DNA from: Eubacterium sp.
GTDB taxonomy: Bacteria > Bacillota > Clostridia > Lachnospirales > Lachnospiraceae
NCBI GenBank assembly: GCA_017445525.1
Contig: JAFSTZ010000305.1
Coordinates: forward strand, 1 to 5,147
DNA length: 5,147 nt
Direction: 5' to 3'
Shown here: piece after piece, positions 1-5,147 of the stretch
Layout: every line of letters begins with the position of its first letter
How positions within the stretch are numbered: position 1 is the stretch's first letter
The notes under the pieces: generated by a model
Databases searched by the model: none
The model's input: the letters and a program-made list of their open reading frames with translations, nothing else
What the model was told of the DNA's origin: nothing
Program-made: the position numbers and the translations under genes

Positions 1-1163
1 TCACCTTTTTTGACATCAAATGAGATATCACCGAGAGCAGCTCCCTGACTGTCGGGATACGAGAATGACAGACCGGTACAACGGATGCTATCGAGTCCTG
101 TTGCTGTCACACGCTCAGTATCCGTAGTACCTCCGGCATGCTCATCCATGCTTACCGCCACATCGGATCCATCTGTCGAAGTCCCACTCTCAGATACCGA
201 GTTTCCTGTGGCAAACTCCACCTCATCAAGCGCATAGAGATCCCTTATCCTGCCCGCACATGCCATCGCTTTGTTCATACTGATGATGAGCATGGCAAGC
301 TTCAACAGCTCAATGAGCACCTGAGACATATAGTTGACGAGTGCGACCACCTGTCCCTGAGTGAGATTGCCGACCTCAACATTTATACCACCAACATATA
401 TCAGGAGGATGATGCCTGCGTTCACTATAACCAGCGTGACCGGATTCATCCAGGCCGCTATCCGTCCTATCTTTACCTGCTTTTCATAGAGTGCATCGTT
501 CTCCGACTTGAACGACTCTCTCTCCACATCCTGTCTTAAAAATGCTCTGATCACCCTCACTCCGGCGAGATTCTCACGGGTCTTCAACAGGACTCTGTCG
601 ACAAGTGACTGGATATGTCTGTATCCGGGAAGTGTAAAGTGAAAACTGAGATATACGGATAAGCTTAAAAATACTATGACTCCCACAAATACCAGCGCAG
701 CTACGGCATTTATCGTAAAAGCCATCACTGTTGATCCTATAAGTATAAACGGAGATCTCGAAAAAAGCCTGAGAAACAGGTTCAACGCACTCTGAACCTG
801 ATTTACGTCACTGGTCATCCTGGTCATGAGCGTTGCGGGGCTTATGTTGTCGACGGTCCTCGCATCAAGCCTTGTTATGTGCCTGAACAGATCGTGCTTC
901 AGATCGGTGGTAAATCCGACCGCTGCCTTTGCCGCAAAAAACTGAGCCGTGATGGAAACGCTCATCCCTACCGTTGCCAGCCCAAGAAGAAGTGCGCCCA
1001 TCCACAGTATCAGGCTCTGATCCTTATCTGCTATACCCTTGTCGATGATAACCGTTACCACCAAAGGCACAAAAAGTTCCAGCGTCGCTTCCAATAACTT
1101 GAAAAGCGGCGCCAGAACTGATTCCTTCAAATATGGCTTTAAAAACCTGAGAAGATCTCTCAT
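1..1163 (-). CDS. ABC exporter half-transporter, permease plus ATPase (C-terminal ATPase cut by window edge)
   Basis: My translation from the ATG at 1161-1163 runs open to the left edge (387 complete codons). It starts MRDLLRFLKPYLKES and has the layout of a type IV ABC exporter: a six-helix membrane domain over about residues 16-300 (hydrophobic stretches near 18-40, 52-75, 137-175, 241-260 and 276-297). It includes the coupling-region sequence ENLAGVRVIRAF (197-208), typical of the family. The nucleotide-binding domain begins near 359 with LSFSYPDS, whose Tyr369 is the expected A-loop residue that stacks on ATP. The window stops after DISFDVKKG, just before the Walker A loop, so ATPase competence cannot be judged. 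The linker (about 312-358) is unusually long and rich in Ser, Thr, Gly and acidic residues. An in-frame TAG lies a few codons upstream, which fixes the start; a weak AAAGG sits 12 nt before it. Such proteins export drugs, lipids or peptides, usually as heterodimers, so a partner gene probably lies just beyond the left edge. Family call is firm; substrate unknown. Confidence 0.93.
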   Translation of the reverse strand, partial: MRDLLRFLKPYLKESVLAPLFKLLEATLELFVPLVVTVIIDKGIADKDQSLILWMGALLLGLATVGMSVSITAQFFAAKAAVGFTTDLKHDLFRHITRLDARTVDNISPATLMTRMTSDVNQVQSALNLFLRLFSRSPFILIGSTVMAFTINAVAALVFVGVIVFLSLSVYLSFHFTLPGYRHIQSLVDRVLLKTRENLAGVRVIRAFLRQDVERESFKSENDALYEKQVKIGRIAAWMNPVTLVIVNAGIILLIYVGGINVEVGNLTQGQVVALVNYMSQVLIELLKLAMLIISMNKAMACAGRIRDLYALDEVEFATGNSVSESGTSTDGSDVAVSMDEHAGGTTDTERVTATGLDSIRCTGLSFSYPDSQGAALGDISFDVKKG

Positions 1164-1205
1164 ATACTTATACTACCTTTTTCCTTATCGGTCGTATTTA
1201 TAACA
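1164..1205 (-). other. Short spacer between TetR and ABC exporter genes
   Basis: This 42-bp gap separates the TAG stop of the regulator from the ATG of the ABC gene. Read on the minus strand it contains AAGGAAAAAGG, a purine-rich stretch that probably supplies the ribosome binding site, although its nearer AAAGG lies 12 nt from the ATG, longer than ideal. I see no hairpin with a T-run, so no terminator, and no convincing promoter hexamers. The ABC gene is therefore likely transcribed together with the regulator. Confidence 0.55.
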
Positions 1206-1844
1206 CTATCCTTCGATATCCGAACCGGCATCTGTGATCTCATGCTCAGATATGATGTCCCTTATAACCCTGTACAGACTTGGCTTCAGGACATCGAGCG
1301 AAACCGGCATCTGGTTCAGTATAACCTGATAACAGCATCCGCCTACCAGCTCAACTATCATAAAGAGCATAAGATCCGGATTGTCAAACTTCCTTCCCGA
1401 CGCCGCTATAAGTGCATTGTAGCTCTCTATAAATGTGCTCTTGTCGCCGCCGTCCTCTATCGACATCTGATGAAATGCTCCCCAGCTCAGGTTCCTGGTT
1501 ATGAACTTCAGAAGCTCAGGTTCTCTCTCCATCCTTGCAAGTATCACATCGACCATATCTATAACGGTCTCCTCGAGAGGCTTGTCGCCGTAGGTGTGTC
1601 TGTTCAGACCTACCTCCTCAGCTGCTTTCAGCAATATCTGAGAAGCCTTGGCTGCTATCAGCTTATCCCGAAGGTCAAACTTATCCTTGAAGTACAGATA
1701 AAAGGTCCCTTTCGCAACATCAGCCTCATGAGCTATATCGGATATGGACGTCTGAACGATCCCCTTTGTATTGAAGAGGCGGAAGGCTGCAGTAAACAGT
1801 GCTTCCCTCTTCTTTTTCTTCTTCTCATCAAGCTTACTCATCAC
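1206..1844 (-). CDS. TetR/AcrR family transcriptional regulator
   Basis: A 212-residue protein of normal TetR-family length. The N-terminus carries a basic run of lysines (8-12), then the three-helix DNA-binding domain: ALFTAAFRLFNTKG (15-28), TSISDIAHEADVAKGTFYLY (32-51) containing the helix-turn-helix, and FKDKFDLRDKL (52-62), a close match to the family signature. The C-terminal all-helical ligand and dimer domain ends with FMIVELVGGCCYQVIL (161-176), with two adjacent cysteines (170-171). The start is ambiguous: GTG at 1842-1844 overlaps the upstream stop by 4 nt, or ATG at 1839-1841 overlaps it by 1 nt (TGATG). An AAAGG lies 10 nt before the GTG and 13 nt before the ATG. Either way the gene is probably translationally coupled to the heptad-protein gene. 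By family precedent it represses its own transporter operon until an exported ligand or membrane stress signal binds; the operator is not identifiable here and may lie upstream of the MMPL gene. Confidence 0.93.
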   Translation of the reverse strand: MMSKLDEKKKKKREALFTAAFRLFNTKGIVQTSISDIAHEADVAKGTFYLYFKDKFDLRDKLIAAKASQILLKAAEEVGLNRHTYGDKPLEETVIDMVDVILARMEREPELLKFITRNLSWGAFHQMSIEDGGDKSTFIESYNALIAASGRKFDNPDLMLFMIVELVGGCCYQVILNQMPVSLDVLKPSLYRVIRDIISEHEITDAGSDIEG

Positions 1845-3964
1845 TCTTCATCTGCCTTTACGCTCTCTGTTTCGATGATGAACTTAACCTCACCATCCAT
1901 ACCGTCAGGAATACCTGTAAAGCTTGTGTACTCCTTGCCTGCATCTACTAAAGCATCAAGTCTGTCTACAAGACTCTTTATATCACTGTGATAAACATCC
2001 AGCAGCTTGTCGATCGCCTTTTTACGGAACTTATCAAATCCGCTGTCAAGCGTATCCAATCCCTTTGCAAGTACACCGGTTCCGCTACCGAGCTTGCCTG
2101 CGCCCTTCACGAGCTCATCTGTTGCAGCACCCAGCTTGCCGGCACCTGATGCCAGCTGATCCATACCTTCGCTGAGCTTATCTACGCTTGATCGCATGGT
2201 CTTTCCGGCATTTTTGAGATCGGTTGCACCTTTGATCAGAGTCTTGTCGTTGGCTGCGAGCTTGGCTGCTCCCTCACCCAGCTTTTTAACTCCAAGCATC
2301 AGAGCCGGCAGTTTCTCTGCGATACCACCAACAGCTTCCTTGAGCTGTGTTACGGTGTCATTGCTTCCAAGCTTTGTGAGTCCCTCAGTAAGTGTTCCAA
2401 CACCCGTTGATACCTGAGATGCACCTGCACCAAGTGCTCCCGTGGATGATGTGGATGAAACCATCTTGTCTATGGCATCCTTCTGTCCTGCCTCAACCTG
2501 CTTCAAGCCGTCTATAGCAGCTCTCTCACCCTTGGTAGTCTGCTCAAGTGCTGCTATCGCTTCATCCAGTCCCGTAGCTCCTGCTGCCTTTGCCGTCTTC
2601 AATCCCTCCAGTACCTTCTGGTTGGTAGCAAGTGCTGTCTCAAGTCCGGTGATGGCTGTGTCTTCGTTTGAGTAGCTGTCTTTGAGAGAAGTAAGTCCCG
2701 TGTTCAGTGTCCCTACTCCCTCTGATACTGCCTTTGCGCCGCCGGACAATTTTTCCATATCATCTTTATCGGTTGCCGAAGCGATCGCCTGAGAAAACAG
2801 TGTAACACCGGTTACAAGCTGTCCGACCTTGCTTGTATCAGCGCCTGCCAGACCGGATGTCAGCATCGAGATACCGGATGTCAACTGACCTGCACCCTCT
2901 ACATAAGCCTTGGTTCCGTCAGCGAACTTGTCAACGCCGTTTATGTATTTGCCTACTCCTTTTTTCAGAGCCGGTCCGTTTGAGCAGAGAGTATTTATAC
3001 CCTTTATAAGCTCTTTCACACCGGTGTCTGCGTATTTCTTCAATCCGTCTACAAGCTTTGATGTTCCTTTATCAAGCTTCTTTGCACCCTTCTTCAGCTT
3101 GCCTGTACCATCTCCGATCTTATCAACGGCCTTTGTGAGATCATCGAGCTTATCATCTATCTCACCAAAGCTGAACATCTTTTTGTTGTCCTCATCGCTT
3201 ATGATACCATTCATGAGGTTCGGACTTGCAAATGTAAAGGTGTTCTTCATGGCGAAGTTGGTAACATCGCTCTCGATGGTAAATGATTCCTTGAGCTTAT
3301 CCTCGATCTTGTCCTTCATCTTTCCGGTGAGGCTGAGACTGTCCTTCAGTCCGGGAAGTCCCACAAAGATAACTATACTCTTTGATCCGTCATCTATTAC
3401 CTTTCCACCGTCGCTTATCTCTATGTTTGAGAAGGTCTCACTGTCAAGGATAAATCCTGTAGCCATCAAAAACGGTGTTGCGATCTTCTCTGTCTTTCCC
3501 TTTATGTCCTCTGTTATGTAGGATCTGTTCTCATAGCTGAGCGTGATCTTCATCTTTCCGCTCTTGCCGACAAGTTCCTCCGGTGCCGCTTTGACGCCGT
3601 CAAGCTCATACTCGAGCTTTATGCTTACCGGAAGCTCCTTGGTTGTTTTTCCCTGATAATAGATATCCGCTCCGGCCGCGTTCCAGGTAAGATTGTTTCC
3701 GGACTGATCAAAGGTCTCATCACCCTTGACATTTTTGATCTCGGTAAGATCCGATACGTCTTTGATCGTGCCGGTTATACCCTCTGCTCCCTTCAGCTGA
3801 TCCGATACCGTGACTGTTTTTACGGATCCATCTGCATTTGCGATTACATAAACCGACTCCTGCTTGGATACCTCTGCCGCAAATGTCACCGGTGCCTGCG
3901 ATATAACAAGCCCCGCTGCGAGAAAGCCGGCTGCAATTCTTCTGAATGTCTTTCCTTTTCTCAT
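1841..3964 (-). CDS. Secreted X-X-X-Leu-X-X-Gly heptad-repeat protein (YhgE/Pip-like extracellular part)
   Basis: A 707-residue exported protein. The ATG at 3962-3964 is preceded by a strong Shine-Dalgarno sequence and starts a clear signal peptide: MRKGKTFRR, the hydrophobic core IAAGFLAAGLVIS, and a likely signal peptidase I site around residues 29-30 (VTFAA, then E). There is no lipobox cysteine. Residues 31 to about 280 form a beta-rich head containing KELPVSIKLEYELDG (109-123). From about 285 to 642 the sequence is dominated by LxxG heptads (KLKKG, KLDKG, KLVDG, QLTSG, KLGSG, TLDSG), about 19 canonical copies, interrupted near 428-512 by an Ala/Lys/Glu-rich helical stretch. The tail (643-707) ends charged, with no transmembrane segment or sortase motif. 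Heptads of this type occur in the extracellular part of YhgE/Pip, EsaA and phage receptor YueB; those proteins also have membrane helices, absent here apart from the signal peptide. Lying between the MMPL and TetR genes, it is probably an extracytoplasmic partner of the transporter, which is inference. The mature form has a single cysteine (327). Confidence 0.88.
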   Translation of the reverse strand: MRKGKTFRRIAAGFLAAGLVISQAPVTFAAEVSKQESVYVIANADGSVKTVTVSDQLKGAEGITGTIKDVSDLTEIKNVKGDETFDQSGNNLTWNAAGADIYYQGKTTKELPVSIKLEYELDGVKAAPEELVGKSGKMKITLSYENRSYITEDIKGKTEKIATPFLMATGFILDSETFSNIEISDGGKVIDDGSKSIVIFVGLPGLKDSLSLTGKMKDKIEDKLKESFTIESDVTNFAMKNTFTFASPNLMNGIISDEDNKKMFSFGEIDDKLDDLTKAVDKIGDGTGKLKKGAKKLDKGTSKLVDGLKKYADTGVKELIKGINTLCSNGPALKKGVGKYINGVDKFADGTKAYVEGAGQLTSGISMLTSGLAGADTSKVGQLVTGVTLFSQAIASATDKDDMEKLSGGAKAVSEGVGTLNTGLTSLKDSYSNEDTAITGLETALATNQKVLEGLKTAKAAGATGLDEAIAALEQTTKGERAAIDGLKQVEAGQKDAIDKMVSSTSSTGALGAGASQVSTGVGTLTEGLTKLGSNDTVTQLKEAVGGIAEKLPALMLGVKKLGEGAAKLAANDKTLIKGATDLKNAGKTMRSSVDKLSEGMDQLASGAGKLGAATDELVKGAGKLGSGTGVLAKGLDTLDSGFDKFRKKAIDKLLDVYHSDIKSLVDRLDALVDAGKEYTSFTGIPDGMDGEVKFIIETESVKADEE
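2039..3112 (-). repeat. Coding region of LxxG heptad repeats (two blocks)
   Basis: This part of the secreted protein gene encodes tandem seven-residue units of the form xxxLxxG. The first block covers roughly residues 285-420 and the second roughly 512-642, separated by a helical, Ala-rich segment with little glycine periodicity. The DNA copies have diverged: codons differ between units, so this is a protein-level repeat rather than a recent tandem duplication. On the opposite strand the same DNA gives Ser/Pro/Ala-rich open frames, which are artefacts of the repeat composition. Confidence 0.85.
3849..3964 (-). other. Sec signal peptide and early mature region of the heptad-repeat protein
   Basis: Residues 1-9 are strongly basic (R2, K3, K5, R8, R9), residues 10-22 are hydrophobic, and a polar stretch SQAPVTFAA leads to a probable cleavage after Ala29 or Ala30. 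The mature protein would begin at about AEVSKQESVY. No cysteine lies near the cleavage site, so a lipoprotein is unlikely. The segment could remain uncleaved as an N-terminal anchor, which the sequence cannot exclude. Confidence 0.75.
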
Positions 3965-3970
3965 TTCTTT

Positions 3971-3978
3971 TCCTCCCC
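3971..3978 (-). promoter_or_regulatory. Strong ribosome binding site that fixes the heptad-protein start
   Basis: On the minus strand GGGGAGGA lies 6 nt before the ATG at 3964 (7 nt from the GGAGG core), near-ideal for a Firmicute. It decides against the longer open frame reaching 4090, because that extension would place this site inside codons and bury the signal peptide 42 residues from the N-terminus. Confidence 0.88.
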
Positions 3979-4040
3979 ACATACTCTGTGATTGGTTGTT
4001 TCGGTTGCTATATATAAAAATACTTTCACTTTCACTATCG

Positions 4041-4090
4041 TTGCCGCGAGCAAGCTCGCATCCACATCCGACTGACTGCGGAAGCGGCAA
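4041..4090 (-). promoter_or_regulatory. Nested inverted repeats, likely folded mRNA element
   Basis: The ends form a perfect 7-nt inverted repeat, TTGCCGC with GCGGCAA (4084-4090 and 4041-4047). Inside lie GCGAGC TT GCTCGC (4046-4059), which as RNA makes a 5-bp stem closed by a CUUG tetraloop, and a weaker TCCG/CGGA pair (4067-4070 with 4079-4082). Because the outer and inner repeats share bases, the likely fold is an outer TTGCC/GGCAA stem with two side hairpins, a small three-way junction. It starts 7 nt after the MMPL stop codon. No T-run follows directly (the nearest ATTTTT is about 18 nt on), so it does not look like a standard terminator. It may set the relative level of the two proteins by mRNA processing, stabilisation or pausing; that role is inferred. 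Confidence 0.5.
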
Positions 4091-4097
4091 CTCTCTT

Positions 4098-5147
4098 TCA
4101 CCAGTCGATCTTTCGCATGCTCCATGTCAGCTTGCATATCAGCTTGTCAAATACCATGAACAGCGCCGGCAAAAACAGGATAACGCAGACTGTCGATATC
4201 AGCGCTCCTCTGGCCAGCATCGAGCATATAGCATCGATAAGATCTATGTTCGTAACCACAGCCACTCCGAATGTCGCACCAAACATGATAACTCCGGACG
4301 TGATGATCGACTTCATCGAAGTATGATGTGCGATCGCGATAGCCTCTTTCTTGCTCTTCTTCTGGCCCAATCGTTCCTGTTGGTACCTGCTCGTCATCAA
4401 TATCGCATAGTCAACCGTCGAACCAAGCTGGATGGTACCTATGACGATACTTGCCACAAAGGACACTCCTGTTCCCATGTAGAACGGCAAGCCCATATTT
4501 ATCAGTATGGCGACCTCTATGACCGCGACCAGTATCACCGGTAGTATGATCGACTTAAACGTGATCATGATTATCAGGAAGATAAATCCTATGGAGATTA
4601 TGTTTACGTTTCTGATATCCGTGACCGTAGTCTCTCTGAGGTCCTTGGTCAGCGGCGCCTCACCTATGATCATCGCCCGGTCGTCGACCTTCTTTATGAT
4701 ATCATTTATCTCACCAACCTGGTTGTTTACCTCGTCAGTTGACGTTCGGTATTTTGAGCAGACAAACTCTATCTCGTGTTCATCTCCGGAGAGCTTGCTG
4801 CGCAGCCTCTCGGGGATCATCGCCTCCGGGAACTTCTCGCCGACCAGAGACGATATGCCCAGTACCCACTTGACTCCGTCAACCTTTTTCACCTGATCAT
4901 TTATCGCCTTCTTCTCCTTGCTTTCCAGATCCTTCGGAAGCATGAGGATGTGAAGGTTGCTCATATGGAAATCGTCCGTAAGCTTGTGATTGGCAACCGC
5001 CGAAGGCAGATCCTGCGGCAGTGAATCAGCGATTCCGTACACCGTTGTGTAGTTGGCGTTGCCATACCAGGCAAACGGAAGTATAACCAGAAATACGATA
5101 AACAGCACCAGCCAGCCCTTGTGGATAACCTTAGACGTTCTTTTAAA
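4098..5147 (-). CDS. MMPL/RND-family transporter, C-terminal half (N-terminus beyond window)
   Basis: The frame is open to the right edge, giving 349 visible residues beginning FKRTSKVIHKGWLVLF and ending in a TGA at 4098-4100. This is the second repeat half of an MMPL-type transporter: one membrane helix (about 11-28), an extracytoplasmic loop of about 150 residues starting after FAWYGNANYTTVYG and containing SLPQDLPSA, then five more helices (about 183-200, 202-220, 227-252, 280-300 and 308-333). The helix IQLGSTVDYAILMTSRY contains an Asp-Tyr pair (246-247) matching the proton-relay Asp-Tyr pair of TM10 in MmpL3-type proteins, so proton-driven transport is likely. A basic cytoplasmic loop, GQKKSKKEA, follows. 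The GTG at 5106-5108 is not the real start: coding-like sequence continues upstream and half of the usual 12-helix protein is missing. Family members export lipids, drugs or other hydrophobic compounds. It is followed by the heptad-repeat secreted protein, probably in the same operon. Substrate unknown. Confidence 0.9.
   Translation of the reverse strand, partial: FKRTSKVIHKGWLVLFIVFLVILPFAWYGNANYTTVYGIADSLPQDLPSAVANHKLTDDFHMSNLHILMLPKDLESKEKKAINDQVKKVDGVKWVLGISSLVGEKFPEAMIPERLRSKLSGDEHEIEFVCSKYRTSTDEVNNQVGEINDIIKKVDDRAMIIGEAPLTKDLRETTVTDIRNVNIISIGFIFLIIMITFKSIILPVILVAVIEVAILINMGLPFYMGTGVSFVASIVIGTIQLGSTVDYAILMTSRYQQERLGQKKSKKEAIAIAHHTSMKSIITSGVIMFGATFGVAVVTNIDLIDAICSMLARGALISTVCVILFLPALFMVFDKLICKLTWSMRKIDW

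Larger units (their letters stand above)
3965..4097 (-). other. Intercistronic spacer between MMPL and heptad-protein genes
   Basis: This 133-bp gap is the longest non-coding stretch in the window. Reading on the minus strand it holds, in order, an inverted-repeat structure directly after the MMPL stop, a tandem AGTGAA AGTGAA AGTA motif, an AT-rich TTTTTATATATAG segment, and the ribosome binding site of the heptad gene. The TATATA could act as a -10 element, but the hexamer 17 bp upstream (TAGTGA) is a poor -35, so a dedicated promoter is only a weak possibility. Confidence 0.6.

Noticed and set aside
138..539. 133-codon plus-strand open frame
   Set aside because: Antisense to the ABC exporter, whose minus-strand translation is uninterrupted and family-like.
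1242..1991. 249-codon plus-strand open frame
   Set aside because: It lies antisense to the TetR gene and the end of the heptad gene, has no recognisable domain and no ribosome binding site; the minus-strand reading matches a known family throughout.
2910..3521. Ser/Pro/Phe-rich plus-strand open frame of 203 codons
   Set aside because: Its composition is the antisense of Lys/Gly/Leu-rich heptad and head codons in the secreted protein gene; no independent coding signal.
4041..4059. Rho-independent terminator after the MMPL gene
   Set aside because: The GC-rich stem is present but is followed by AACGATAGTGAAAG rather than a T-run, so intrinsic termination is unlikely.
3965..4090. N-terminal extension of the heptad protein to 4090 (42 extra residues)
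   Set aside because: It would begin with TTG without a good ribosome binding site, run through the inverted-repeat element, put the Shine-Dalgarno GGGGAGGA inside codons, and displace a textbook signal peptide from the N-terminus.
3864..4544. 226-codon plus-strand open frame spanning the spacer
   Set aside because: It crosses two minus-strand genes and the inverted repeat, is rich in His, Arg, Cys and Ser, and resembles no protein family.
5106..5108. GTG as the start of the MMPL gene
   Set aside because: The frame stays open to the window edge and the upstream residues (KVIHKGW) fit the usual sequence before this membrane helix; the visible protein is only half of a 12-helix transporter.

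Overview
The window is a piece of one gene cluster read entirely on the minus strand. In transcription order (right to left) it holds the C-terminal half of an MMPL/RND-family membrane transporter (cut by the right edge), a secreted protein built from a beta-rich head and long X-X-X-Leu-X-X-Gly heptad repeats, a TetR/AcrR-type repressor, and the membrane half of an ABC exporter (cut by the left edge just before its Walker A motif). No tRNA, rRNA, CRISPR or insertion sequence is visible, and there is no convincing plus-strand gene. The plus-strand open frames are shadows of the minus-strand genes.

Organism: the protein sequences resemble those of anaerobic Firmicutes, most likely Lachnospiraceae (Clostridia). 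The reasons are the MMPL/heptad-protein/TetR/ABC arrangement, a strong GGGGAGGA Shine-Dalgarno site, frequent ATA, AGA and AGG codons at middling GC content, and a signal peptide feeding a protein with no lipobox. This is a judgement from family resemblance; no search was run.

Layout: 4098-5147 MMPL C-terminal half; 3965-4097 a 133-bp spacer with a compact inverted-repeat structure and the ribosome binding site of the next gene; 1841-3964 heptad-repeat secreted protein; 1206-1844 TetR regulator, whose start overlaps the stop of the heptad gene; 1164-1205 a 42-bp spacer; 1-1163 ABC exporter half-transporter. No obvious rho-independent terminator separates any of the genes, so they are probably co-transcribed.

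How they may work together: an MMPL pump, a secreted partner that could form a stalk or scaffold outside the membrane, a ligand-responsive repressor and an ABC exporter together look like a regulated export or envelope-defence module. The substrate cannot be read from the sequence. The most interesting points are the heptad protein, which looks like the extracellular part of YhgE/Pip/EsaA-type proteins without their C-terminal membrane domain, its tight linkage to the MMPL pump, and the folded intercistronic element between the two genes.
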